64,000 nt of DNA from Lachancea dasiensis (taxonomy: Eukaryota > Ascomycota > Saccharomycetes > Saccharomycetales > Saccharomycetaceae), in the NCBI GenBank assembly GCA_900074725.1, contig LT598455.1, positions 993,802 through 1,057,801 on the forward strand, read 5' to 3'. A program made the translations under genes and the position numbers. Positions 37,990 through 47,789 of the stretch are shown here, piece after piece (the first letter of the stretch is position 1; every line of letters begins with the position of its first letter). Below the pieces are notes generated by a model, which worked only from the letters and a program-made list of their open reading frames with translations, made no database searches and had not been told where the DNA came from.

Positions 37990-38140
37990 CAGCCTTCCCT
38001 TATGCGCATTGCCTTTAGCTTAGTTTTTCTTTTAAGCACGCTTAAAAAAGTGTATGGTACTCTATAGAGGGCTAACGCTTCACAGCAAGCCGAACCTCGT
38101 GTTGATAGTATATACAAAAGACCGTATTACCAACTACCAA

Positions 38141-39832
38141 TTATTTATCTGTCTCATCTGGCTCCAGAGCCCTTTGCCTTTTCATTTGGTCAATTGTTCC
38201 CAGCACAACTTCAGTTTTCCGGTAGGCATTGAGTTGATCTTGTCTCAGACCACCGGACGATTTCTTGTGTGTGTTATCCATCTCCTTAACCTTTTGTGTC
38301 TGTAGGTCTTCTTCCTTGGCACTTTGCTTCGAGAGTTCTATCTGCTTCAAATGTTCTTCGTGGTCGGCCTGTAGGCTTTGTAACTTGTGATTAAAATCCT
38401 CAAGTGAGACCAGGTCTTTTCGAATGTCCGCGCAGTACTGATCAAAGTCTGGGGGCAGTTTTGAGCGCAAAGCTAGCTCAATCATAACAGGGTTCTTCTT
38501 TTCTTCGTTCACGAACTTAGCTTTGATCTGGCGCCGTGTTCGATACGGAAACATCTGCGCTATTAAATTGAAATCAGTGCCCCACATGGAGAGAGCCTTG
38601 TAGAACTGCATAAGCTCATCAATCGTCCAAGGATCAGTATACTGCTGACGGCCGTAAGTAGCAGAATTGAAGAGATTTTCGAACGGGTTTTCGTCCATTC
38701 GCAGCTTGTGTGCATGCTCAAGAGTGGCATTTTTATGCCTATCAACAACTGTAGACTCTTCATCAACGGCAAAGGTACCATCTTGACTTATTCTCAATTG
38801 AATGGCATTGTGACCTCTATCTGGCTCAGGGATATCGGCGTTCATAATGTCTTCAGCAGCCTTTTTGCGACTTTCTAATAGCCTGTCGGCCTCTTCTTTG
38901 TTTAACTCATTTAGAGGTTTGAAATGTTCCCGGGCCTTGAGACGCATTGCCCTCCTTTGAAGACGAAGTTGATGTTTCGCCTTCAAAGCTTCCTGTGCTC
39001 TTTGGAAATTATCGGACGTCTCTCCAATTGGAAGGTTAGGCTTGCATAGATCTGCAATTGTAAAATTATCCTCATCTACTAAATATCGAGATGAGTCACC
39101 ATCGGCGATATTCTTTGGTATTTGATTTGCACAAGCAATCGTGTACTTTTCATACAATTTATCTGTTCTCTGAAATAAATCATCCACACCTTCACTCTTT
39201 AAACTACTTTCGTCTGTACCAGCACTCGAGGTTCCGTCCTCGACAGGGTTGAGGTGAGAAACAATACTGATACGTTGTGCAGATCCTGTCTTGCGTGAGA
39301 TGGATGATCTGGAAGACATACGCCTTTTCTTTATCGCTTGAAATGAAGAATCTGACTCTGAGATACTGCTCATTCGCTTTTTCTTGGCATGCACCTGTGG
39401 TCCACCGATGCTGGACAATCGTCGGCTCCTCCCGGACTCCTTAGACCCATTGGTCACGGCTTGGGGTTCCGCAAATCCATTCTTGAACACAGCGCTGGCA
39501 TTGCTCAGTGAGTCCAATCTGCTGGATCTCCTTCTTTGATTCAGTGATGCATTTTCGTTGCTGGAAGTTACTATCGATACAACTTCCGGAGTTTTTTGCG
39601 TACTTTGGCTCAGTGGATCAAGTTCCTCTGGAATAGAAGTCACATCTTGTGAGGAAAAATCCTTGACAGGTTTTTGAGAGCTATTAACAGCCGTTGCATC
39701 ATTCTCCGGTGTATCGTCTTGTTCTGCAGCCGGTTTAAGAGCGGGGCTCCTGTCAGGAGGGGTTACAGCAACCCTTCGCTGTCTTATTTTAGGAGCAAAC
39801 CGGGTCCCACTTTTGTTCACAATGCTACTCAT
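38141..39832 (-). CDS. BDP1: TFIIIB subunit B'' (Bdp1)
   Basis: Bdp1 completes TFIIIB with Brf1 and TBP and is required for RNA polymerase III initiation. The 563-aa protein (S. cerevisiae 594) has a Ser-rich disordered N-terminal half with basic clusters (KKKRMSSISE, KKRRMSSRSS). The extended SANT domain, at about residues 395-450, has PWTIDELMQFYKALSMWGTD and YRTRRQIKAKFVNEEKKNP. A charged coiled-coil C-terminus follows. The N-terminal MSSIVNKSGTRFAPK block is a conserved family start. With GPI15 and IDH1 it forms a block inverted relative to S. cerevisiae YNL037C-YNL039W. Confidence 0.95.
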   Translation of the reverse strand: MSSIVNKSGTRFAPKIRQRRVAVTPPDRSPALKPAAEQDDTPENDATAVNSSQKPVKDFSSQDVTSIPEELDPLSQSTQKTPEVVSIVTSSNENASLNQRRRSSRLDSLSNASAVFKNGFAEPQAVTNGSKESGRSRRLSSIGGPQVHAKKKRMSSISESDSSFQAIKKRRMSSRSSISRKTGSAQRISIVSHLNPVEDGTSSAGTDESSLKSEGVDDLFQRTDKLYEKYTIACANQIPKNIADGDSSRYLVDEDNFTIADLCKPNLPIGETSDNFQRAQEALKAKHQLRLQRRAMRLKAREHFKPLNELNKEEADRLLESRKKAAEDIMNADIPEPDRGHNAIQLRISQDGTFAVDEESTVVDRHKNATLEHAHKLRMDENPFENLFNSATYGRQQYTDPWTIDELMQFYKALSMWGTDFNLIAQMFPYRTRRQIKAKFVNEEKKNPVMIELALRSKLPPDFDQYCADIRKDLVSLEDFNHKLQSLQADHEEHLKQIELSKQSAKEEDLQTQKVKEMDNTHKKSSGGLRQDQLNAYRKTEVVLGTIDQMKRQRALEPDETDK

Positions 39833-40026
39833 TGCTCATGAATGTTGAAAGACGTTATTAGACGTTGAAGTAGCGTCACTAGGAGAATTCTCTTGCAGAT
39901 ACAATGTTAACGCGATGCGATGGATGTCAGTTAAGTCAAAGAAATTTGACAAACAAGAGCCTACGTTCGAAGTGATTGTATAATGTTTACTTCGTACTGA
40001 CCAATGTCATCAGGGCTCTCCTTGGC

Positions 40027-41256
40027 CTAATAAGGATGGAATCTTTGATCCCTGGACGAAGGTTTCGTTGAACTTTTCGAACTTTTAGAGCCCTTCGATT
40101 TTTTAGACTTTTTTTTGTCTTTTTTGCTAGTATTTTTCGACGCTTCGGAATGTGTCATGGCAGGTTCTGGAGTGCTGTCAGCTGTCGCAGCAGTTACATC
40201 TGACATGTCCAACAGTGGCACTTCATCTTTGAACAAATCCATAGGCTCAGAGTAGTTCCAGAATTCACTGGGGACGTTGATAGCACCGTTATCGGATTTC
40301 CAGATATTAACATTACCATCTTCTGCGCAGGAATACAACAGTTCCTGATTCACAGTGGGTACGAGAACATCTCTTATGACCTCATCACCATGCGCGTTTG
40401 GAATTCTCACCGCAGACGCAGGATCCACACTATCATTTTGAAATGGAATTATTCTGAGCTCCCCGTCGCCCTCTTCGGATTTACCCGTGGCCACAAATCC
40501 CGGGTATACGTCGATCACATAGTTGCACTTCCAATGGCCTCTGATGTCTCCAAAGTCAATTGGCTTCGGCTCACTGAGCTCTTCGAATTTGTCATTCAAG
40601 GCATGGATCCCGAAAGTCTCCATGTGTGACAAGGTGTAAATTTTGTTGTAGGCAGACCACCCACAAGAGTGGATCGAGGCAAAATTTATCACTTGGTGTA
40701 GAGCATCGTCCTCCTCTTGCTGTACAAGGTCATACACGTTGGCGTAGCCATCAGTGGAACCGCTCAGCAGCACGTTGGGATCGCTAGGATGAAATTTGAT
40801 GGAGGTAACGTCGTCGTGGTGGGAATCTACCAGAGACCGCAAAGGCTTACTCCAAGACCTTATGTCGTATAAATGCAATTCAGCGTCAACACCGCTCAGC
40901 TCAGTACCGTATGCCAATAGATTGTGCCTGGAATCCAGCGATAGTGCAGGGGCAGATTTGTCGTTCTTAAGACTGGCCACTAGCGCACTAGATCTCAGGT
41001 CATAGATCTTTACGCCATCTTCCGCTGCAGTTGCTACTATGCTTCCGCTTTTCGAGTCGCTGTTGATAATTGCCATGTCGTTAACGGGACTTTCGTGAGC
41101 GTGAATTGTATGAGCTGCAACATTTTTCGTCCAATCGATTACTTGGACATCGCCACTGCTCAAGGATACTAGCAAGCCGCGGTCATAGATAGGTTGGAGC
41201 TTCAAGCACCAGTTGTTGGTGCCGAAGCTGATCGCGCTTAATTTGGAATAAGACAT
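40027..41256 (-). CDS. WD40-repeat protein (YNL035C / WDR89-like)
   Basis: This 409-aa protein carries at least five WD40-type repeats, for example AEDGVKIYDLRS, VDAELHLYDIRSW, SGSTDGYANVYDL and CAEDGNVNIWKSD, forming a beta-propeller. A Lys/Ser-rich tail ends it. It corresponds to S. cerevisiae YNL035C (389 aa), a nuclear WD40 protein resembling human WDR89, whose role is not established. I start at the first ATG (MSYSKLSAISFG, 41256); the six-codon extension upstream begins with TTG. In S. cerevisiae it lies next to NCE103, so its placement after BDP1 fits the local inversion. Confidence 0.88.
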   Translation of the reverse strand: MSYSKLSAISFGTNNWCLKLQPIYDRGLLVSLSSGDVQVIDWTKNVAAHTIHAHESPVNDMAIINSDSKSGSIVATAAEDGVKIYDLRSSALVASLKNDKSAPALSLDSRHNLLAYGTELSGVDAELHLYDIRSWSKPLRSLVDSHHDDVTSIKFHPSDPNVLLSGSTDGYANVYDLVQQEEDDALHQVINFASIHSCGWSAYNKIYTLSHMETFGIHALNDKFEELSEPKPIDFGDIRGHWKCNYVIDVYPGFVATGKSEEGDGELRIIPFQNDSVDPASAVRIPNAHGDEVIRDVLVPTVNQELLYSCAEDGNVNIWKSDNGAINVPSEFWNYSEPMDLFKDEVPLLDMSDVTAATADSTPEPAMTHSEASKNTSKKDKKKSKKSKGSKSSKSSTKPSSRDQRFHPY

Positions 41257-42222
41257 GCCTATGGGAGTCAACAACTATCAAAGCACGAACAACTTTCCAA
41301 AGTCAAAACTTCCCTAGATTCCCCTCTCTTGATTCACTTAAGCTAAAAACTAGTCCGTTCGAATAGCTACGAAACCAAATCCTGCGAGTTTGCTTTCTCG
41401 CACCCATATGAACAAGATGGCTTAATGAAGGTGAATCTCCTAATAAAATATATAATATAGTGGTGAGCTAAAGAAGCTGTTCAACAACAACTCTCTTCAG
41501 ACACAATTCCTTGCGGCTGACTAGAGCAAACCTCAACATATGAGTTGATATGTTGCATCTAAGTTTATGATTTCAGACAGCATTGACCTATCCTGAAGTT
41601 TGGATACAGGGCACTCGATGTACTCTGAAAGATGTGTATGGTGGCGAGGAATGAACGTCATCTGAAGTTTCTACACAAATGAACATGCACCAATGAGATT
41701 TTGGACTGGGCAACTGAACACTTGACTGCTACCAACTCCTCTCACATTATCAAGGATGAACGATGGCAGACCTGACCCTGACACATGTGTGGACAACAAA
41801 AGTCTGAAAGATCACGGCCAAAGAAGGCTCGGAAGCCTTGAAAATCCATATTAGCTACTGATATTACTACTGGTGACAACAGCGGCGTAAGATATCTCAA
41901 CTGTTGACATATAGGCTATGGGCCATAGTTAACCGCCGAGCTCAGACTTTAGTGTGGCGTACATGGTGATCATTGAGAAGCGGATGAAAAACCGATCTTT
42001 GAACCCCTTTCCAGGCTGAATTCTGAACTCAAGCAGGGAGCTGACGTCTTGAAAAGCTATCGAAGCTGTCACCAGGAGGATTTGAAAAGTTACGAAAGCT
42101 GTGACTTGCTGTCGATACAACGGTGGGCGAGTTTTTCCACCGCTTTTTCCCCATATCTGTCTCCTCATTAGTGCTTCAATTTGGAGAACTACTATTCTCC
42201 GATTGGTAGAGTAATCCATGCA
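41257..42222. other. Intergenic region between YNL035C-like gene and PRK1
   Basis: This 966-bp region separates divergent genes. I see no tRNA or repeat. An ATG-started 96-codon frame on the minus strand (41929-42219) begins just before the PRK1 start. It has no recognisable content and is treated as chance. Confidence 0.5.
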
Positions 42223-44592
42223 ATGAATAACTCACTCCCTGATATATATCCTTCCGGAACGACCCTGACAGTCGGGTCTCATCATGCACGCATACAGAAG
42301 TATGTGACGAGCGGGGGCTTTGCCCACATCTATTCAGTGGAGATATCCCCACCTGATCCTAATAGTGCTAGCAACCTGGCTTGCTTGAAGCGAGTGCTGG
42401 TTCCCGATAAACCGAGCCTGAATGTGCTTCGCGCAGAGGTGGATGCTATGAAGCTTCTGCGGGGAAATAAACACGTTGTTTCGTACATAGACTCGCACGC
42501 TGCGAAAACGGCTTCCCCACATGGATCTTATGAGGTGTTCTTGTTAATGGAATACTGTACCAGTGGTGGGTTGATAGATTTCATGAATACGAGATTGCAG
42601 CATCGCCTTACAGAAGCAGAAGTGTTAAAGATTATGAGCGATATAGTGCAAGGTATCGCTGCAATGCACGCTTTGCTGCCGCCGCTCATCCATCGGGACA
42701 TCAAGATCGAAAACGTGCTAATTTCCAACGACCAAACGTTCAAAGTTTGTGATTTTGGCTCCGTCTGCGGTGTTATCAGACCGCCTAAAAACTCTCATGA
42801 ATTTAATTATGTTCAACATGACATTATGAAGAACACCACCGCACAATATCGATCTCCAGAGATGATCGATCTTTACCGAGGATATTCAATCAATGAAAAG
42901 TCCGATATATGGGCCCTCGGAGTATTTCTTTACAAGCTTTGTTATTATACAACACCATTTGAAAAAGTTGGCGAAAGCGCCATTTTGCATTCTAGATTTC
43001 AGTTCCCTGCATTTCCACAATATAGCGACAAGCTAAAAAATCTAATTGGCGTCCTCTTATCCGAGAATCCCATCAAAAGACCTAATATTTGCCAAGTGCT
43101 CGAGGAAGTATCCCGCATTCGTGGCGTCCCATGTCCTTTGCAGAACTTCTACCTCCTAAGAAACATACAGCAGCAGCAGCAGCAACAGCAGCAACAACAG
43201 ATGATGCCGCCTTCAGTCGAGTCCCATCGCTCTTTAAGTCAACCCAGATTGGACATTCTTCAAGGTGCGATCGATCTACATCATGCCACACCCCAAAGTC
43301 AATCTAATCTGAGGACATCCAAAACATTTGCATTGGGTGCAAATCAAAATGGCTATTTTGAACAGAAAGCAACATTGGAGCAGCCACCTCTACGTTCCGA
43401 GCACACTAAATCGGCAGATCCTTTCATGTCCATTGACAAATCCTCGCTTCTTCATGAAAAAGCTCCAAATCTACCCCCCATCTCGACCCCCGAGCAATTG
43501 TACAGGTCGCAAGCTTCCATAGATACCAAGGATATACCTTTGAGAAGTACGGCCAACTCCGCACTTGGGGGGCGTGGCGATATATCGAAGATTGTCAGTG
43601 CCAATCCAACCAGCTTCCAATCAAACTCACTATATGTATCCTCATCCACCCAAACTGACACCGAACTACCCCCTGCTGTGCCGCATAAGGCTCCGCGGAC
43701 AAACTCATCTGCTGATGGGCTGGAGGGCCAGACGACCGGAGAAAGCCGGGCACGGCGGCTGGGACAGAAGCTGAAAACGGTGTTTACTGGTGAGAAAAGG
43801 TCTACTTCTCCCATTAAGTCAAGACAAAATACGGGTGATAGCGTGAAGTCGTCATTTGCCACACTTCGCCGCGGGATTTCGAGGGGCAGCTTCAAGGGAG
43901 ATCATTTTGATTCAAGGACACTAAAAGACTTCCCACAACCGCAACATCCATCTTATGGTAACAAATTCAGAGTTTCTTCAACAGAGTCGATCGAAGAAGA
44001 AGAATATGTACCCAGGAGATCCCACACTAGAACGAGTAGTAGTGCTTCAATTGTCTCTGACTTGGATGAACTTGAACGCGATAACACTGGAGCCCGGGAA
44101 TACTACAGGTCAAGATCTCCAGTAAAGATAGCTGGGGATCAGGACTCTAGGTCAAGCATACAAAAGCGGGTGCAGGATCTTTTGAAGAATTCTGAAGAAT
44201 CTCCCGTACAGAAGACTGCTCACGGATATGGCAGGTATTCGGGTAACACTGCAACAGAGCTTTCTGTCCAATTAACCAATGAGAGTAGACTGGGAGTTCC
44301 AGAAGAGGCGAATAACTTCAATTCATCGGTTCCATCGCCCATTAAGCGCGATTCCAGCGTTGTCGTCACCAAACTCGATATGTTGCCGAACAAAAGCGGT
44401 CAGAAGCCTTCCACAGTTCTGAAAGAGGACCACGTCAAGCCAAAGCGACCTGCAAAGCCTTCTTACTTAAAAGGTAATAAGGTTGCCAGGATAAAAGAGC
44501 CTCGCAGTAACAATCATCAAAGAAATGTTAGTGATCTCGATATCGAAGAGCTTGAAAAAGATTTCAAAATGAGATTCCCAAGTGCCGTTTAA
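42223..44592 (+). CDS. PRK1: Ark1/Prk1 actin-patch serine/threonine kinase
   Basis: This 789-aa kinase is the single counterpart of the ohnologs PRK1 (YIL095W) and ARK1 (YNL020C). These phosphorylate Pan1, Sla1 and other coat proteins to end endocytic actin assembly. The NAK-family kinase domain covers about residues 15-300, with glycine loop YVTSGGFAHIY, catalytic HRDIKIENVL, the DFGS motif and FKVCDFGSVCG. A CAG-derived Gln tract follows (about 43,169-43,200). The tail is Ser/Pro-rich, with a basic PKRPAKPSYLKG Pro-rich stretch near the end that could bind the Abp1 SH3 domain. The start is the first ATG; the frame extends upstream only to TTG. It is convergent with HDA1. Confidence 0.94.
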   Translation: MNNSLPDIYPSGTTLTVGSHHARIQKYVTSGGFAHIYSVEISPPDPNSASNLACLKRVLVPDKPSLNVLRAEVDAMKLLRGNKHVVSYIDSHAAKTASPHGSYEVFLLMEYCTSGGLIDFMNTRLQHRLTEAEVLKIMSDIVQGIAAMHALLPPLIHRDIKIENVLISNDQTFKVCDFGSVCGVIRPPKNSHEFNYVQHDIMKNTTAQYRSPEMIDLYRGYSINEKSDIWALGVFLYKLCYYTTPFEKVGESAILHSRFQFPAFPQYSDKLKNLIGVLLSENPIKRPNICQVLEEVSRIRGVPCPLQNFYLLRNIQQQQQQQQQQQMMPPSVESHRSLSQPRLDILQGAIDLHHATPQSQSNLRTSKTFALGANQNGYFEQKATLEQPPLRSEHTKSADPFMSIDKSSLLHEKAPNLPPISTPEQLYRSQASIDTKDIPLRSTANSALGGRGDISKIVSANPTSFQSNSLYVSSSTQTDTELPPAVPHKAPRTNSSADGLEGQTTGESRARRLGQKLKTVFTGEKRSTSPIKSRQNTGDSVKSSFATLRRGISRGSFKGDHFDSRTLKDFPQPQHPSYGNKFRVSSTESIEEEEYVPRRSHTRTSSSASIVSDLDELERDNTGAREYYRSRSPVKIAGDQDSRSSIQKRVQDLLKNSEESPVQKTAHGYGRYSGNTATELSVQLTNESRLGVPEEANNFNSSVPSPIKRDSSVVVTKLDMLPNKSGQKPSTVLKEDHVKPKRPAKPSYLKGNKVARIKEPRSNNHQRNVSDLDIEELEKDFKMRFPSAV
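43169..43200 (+). repeat. PRK1: CAG/CAA tract encoding polyglutamine in PRK1
   Basis: A run of CAG codons with CAA interruptions encodes about 11 Gln just after the kinase domain. Such tracts vary in length between strains. Mixed codons suggest moderate stability. Confidence 0.85.
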
Positions 44593-44658
44593 TGAACTTT
44601 GTAAGATTAACTGCGGGTGTTTGCCCAAAAATATCATGTAATGTAGCACTATACAGTT

Positions 44659-46773
44659 TTATTCACTGTCACTCCACTCTTCAAAAGCATCAAGAATGAA
44701 GTCTGTTGCTTCATCAAACCTCTCCTCAAAGTTGTTATTAAGACCATCAGTGTCACACTTCAGAACTCTCCCAAATTTCTTTCTTGGCTTCTTTTGATCA
44801 TTATCGTCACTTCCCCAACATGCGTTTTCCATGCTTGCAAATACCAATGAATTTTTATAATACCAATCTGCTAATGATTCATCGACCAATGGTATTAGAG
44901 GCCGTAGAGGTTTCTGATCAATGAAAGAAATAGCAGCTTTCACAACGCTGCGTGTATCCCTGTGACCTAATAGGTGCACAACGCCACTGTGAGCATCTCC
45001 AATTCCAACAAATGCAAGCTTGTTGAGCAAAGGGAAAAACTTGAGATAATTATCCCAAACGAAAACTAAAACTTCTTGCGCAATTGATACAGCGGAATAA
45101 TTATCTTGCTCGTGTAGCGACTGTGGGATATTCACATCAATTACGCCATATTTTCTTCCAGATGCCCATTTAATGACATCTACGGTGGTATCAATGATAA
45201 TGGACGTAGAAGGATCTATCATTCCCGTAACTCGGCTACGCTGTGCCCATATTTCGGGTGTATCGTGGACGCAGACAATGATAGACGAGGCCTCATAAAT
45301 GTTGGGTGAACAGATTACAGCGTCATCTTTAAGACCTAGGTTAAATAGCGGAAGTGTGACAAATCTGTACTCGTTAGCCAGAATTTTTATCTGCTGCTGG
45401 CGTATAGCACTTTGTAGTGGAAAATTCTTGTTGACAATTGTATCACTGACCTTATGTTTGAAATTGCATCCGTCATTACCGTGTGTGCTCTTGAAACAGT
45501 TCCAATATTTGGACTGTGCCTTAATTACTGTATCAACTATTTCCACTGCTTCCGGCTTGGGCTGCTTTACCTTGGGTAATTCGTCTGGAGGCTCGCCTAT
45601 CAGAACTTTTGCAACGACTAGTGCACTCTTTGCGATTGAATCCAAGCTATATCCGCCTTCTAGTATCACACAAAGATTTCCTCTTGCCAAAGATTTGAGC
45701 ATATGCGTCATGTGCCCGTAACAGCTAGGAGTTACGTGGCACTGGCCAATGGTATCACCATCGGCAGCATCAAAACCCGACGAAATGATCACTAGATCGG
45801 GGCCAAATTCTCGAGCCATGGGCATTACAACTTGTTCAAACGCCCATAGGTACTCAGCATCGCCTAGACCCCCACATGGCCACGGAATATTGCAATTGAA
45901 TCCCTCACCTTTGCCTTCACCAGTTCGGTCGTAATTACCATGGATGGTACCCGGATAGTACTTCCCTAGTTCATAACGGTGAAGCGATATGTAGAGGACC
46001 CTGTCGTCTTTGTAGAAGGCCTTTTGAGTTCCGTTTCCATGGTGCACGTCCCAGTCTAGAATCATGATTTTCCGAACACTTTCAGGATAGTTCTTTAGCA
46101 TGTTTTGAGCAGCCACCGCAACGTTGCTGAACAGACAGAATCCGCCGGCCAGTTCTGGCTCTGCATGATGGCCCGGAGGTCTTACAACAGCTAGGGCATT
46201 TTTGACACGCCCTTCAACAACGGCTTTGCACGCCTCGATCGCACCACCGCATGACAGCCGGGCACTTAATAGTGAATCGTTGTTAAAGTACACAGAGTCT
46301 CCCTTCTCGGTCTCTTTCAGAAGCTGGTCTCGGGTCATTTGAGGAGTTCGCGAAAGAAATTCCAAGTGTTCCTTCGTGTGAACTTCTAAAATTTCTAGGT
46401 CAGTCGCTTCCCGGACCGGTATTTTCAGCATCCAATCTCCGATTTCGTCAACACCACTTAACGTCGGATCGTTGATAAGTCCGTTTTCCGCTAGTATCTT
46501 GTAAATTCTGTAGATACGTCTAGGATCTTCCGGATGGGGATCGATGTATTCAAAGTAAGACGTGAAAATTTTAGCATGGTATCGCATTCTGACATCATAG
46601 CAAAGACCAGTTTTCAATGGACTATAACGTAGTTTCGCTTTGCAGGTTGGTACAATTACTGGTCTCTTCGTGATAATGGCATCTGACGTTATATTATTTG
46701 AGTCACTTTCAGCAGGTCTTTTCAATGAAATTTCGGATTTGACACCGATAGTATTAGCCTCGCCTTCAGTCAT
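44659..46773 (-). CDS. HDA1: Class II histone deacetylase Hda1
   Basis: Hda1 is the catalytic subunit of the Hda1-Hda2-Hda3 complex that deacetylates H3 and H2B tails. The 704-aa protein (S. cerevisiae YNL021W, 706 aa) has the deacetylase domain at about residues 60-390. It shows RPPGHHAEPELAGGFC, the active-site strand LDWDVHHGNGTQ and the GFDAADGD zinc-site loop, with EGGYSL closing the domain. The C-terminal Arb2 domain (about 430-690) matches the S. cerevisiae architecture. I start at the ATG at 46773; the preceding codon is TTG. It belongs to a block inverted relative to S. cerevisiae (YNL020-YNL024). Confidence 0.97.
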   Translation of the reverse strand: MTEGEANTIGVKSEISLKRPAESDSNNITSDAIITKRPVIVPTCKAKLRYSPLKTGLCYDVRMRYHAKIFTSYFEYIDPHPEDPRRIYRIYKILAENGLINDPTLSGVDEIGDWMLKIPVREATDLEILEVHTKEHLEFLSRTPQMTRDQLLKETEKGDSVYFNNDSLLSARLSCGGAIEACKAVVEGRVKNALAVVRPPGHHAEPELAGGFCLFSNVAVAAQNMLKNYPESVRKIMILDWDVHHGNGTQKAFYKDDRVLYISLHRYELGKYYPGTIHGNYDRTGEGKGEGFNCNIPWPCGGLGDAEYLWAFEQVVMPMAREFGPDLVIISSGFDAADGDTIGQCHVTPSCYGHMTHMLKSLARGNLCVILEGGYSLDSIAKSALVVAKVLIGEPPDELPKVKQPKPEAVEIVDTVIKAQSKYWNCFKSTHGNDGCNFKHKVSDTIVNKNFPLQSAIRQQQIKILANEYRFVTLPLFNLGLKDDAVICSPNIYEASSIIVCVHDTPEIWAQRSRVTGMIDPSTSIIIDTTVDVIKWASGRKYGVIDVNIPQSLHEQDNYSAVSIAQEVLVFVWDNYLKFFPLLNKLAFVGIGDAHSGVVHLLGHRDTRSVVKAAISFIDQKPLRPLIPLVDESLADWYYKNSLVFASMENACWGSDDNDQKKPRKKFGRVLKCDTDGLNNNFEERFDEATDFILDAFEEWSDSE

Positions 46774-47789
46774 CAAGACTAGCGTTCGCCAATACCTTCA
46801 GCACGATCGACTGTCCAGTTGTTGACCGTATCTAAAGTAATTAAATTTCGAAGATCAGTAACCATATTCTGTCAAAGAAAAAAAATAAACATCTGTGAGC
46901 GACTCGAAAGAATAATTGGAACTTTGAAAAAGTACGGAACCTTTCATTGTCCGTTGAGAGAGCGATATCACCGCATCGGGAAGAGCCACTAGCAGCTAGA
47001 AGTTATTTGTTGAATCTTTCTCTGACTTTATAAAGAATAGCGTTAGTCGTCACGGATGGACGTTCATTGAGCATGGAGAATAAAGAGAATTTCTGAGTTA
47101 TAGGAAACCTTTTTATGAATATGTGTCATTCTTCTTCGCACTCGCTTTGCGACTTGAACCTTGCCTTGTAATGTCTTCAAACACCTGGCGTTGAATTTTT
47201 TATGCCCGAAAATAATGATACATAAAGCATTTTATTCTGATGGAGAGCTGTCACAGTGCTCTCTGGTATGCGTACACATTTTTCCATATTGGGTTGGGTA
47301 TAAGAGGAGATGCGGTCAAATTGGGGCCGGTAACATTCACGAGAAGGGCTCGCCTGCTTTCTTTGGCTGATCAATAGCCTTCAGTCTAATCATTACACTT
47401 TGTAAGGCAGTCATACCTCCTGTCAGGTATGACCGCAAGCTTGGAGAAAGTATTCGGATGAGCAAAGGATTTGGATAATTGTTTAGTTTCTACTTTCATA
47501 GTCTCCCGGCATCTGCCTCTTTGAGGAGTTGGTATAGAATTGCAAGTGCTATGAAACCAATGAGACTTTGATTGAAATACAATATTCAAACTCTGGTTCT
47601 TGTCGTCCGCCGAGGCTATCTGCCGGACTGCTTATATTGTACAGTATACCTAGGCCCTATGTCACTTTGTTATAATCTGTCAGGTAATTGATATTTTTCG
47701 ACTCGTATTTTTGTTGATGCTCATCGCCTTCAGCATAATCACCACTGCGCGGTGAGAGCTAAAGCATTCGTCTGCTCCAGCGATTCAAA
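46774..47789. other. Intergenic region between HDA1 and RCM1
   Basis: This 1.0-kb divergent promoter region has no credible ORF. A near copy of the recurrent word, TCACTTTGTTA, is at 47662-47672, followed by CTGTCA. The RCM1-proximal end contains a PAC element. No tRNA was recognised. Confidence 0.55.
47720..47727 (-). promoter_or_regulatory. RCM1: PAC element upstream of RCM1
   Basis: CTCATCGC (reverse of the exact PAC core GCGATGAG) lies 63-70 bp before the RCM1 ATG. An ATATTTTTCG stretch at 47691-47700 is a weak RRPE-like match. Both fit a ribosome-biogenesis promoter. Confidence 0.7.

Noticed and set aside
41929-42219. 96-codon minus-strand ORF with ATG, antisense to the PRK1 upstream region
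   Set aside because: No domain or familiar sequence; it fits chance in a 1-kb gap.
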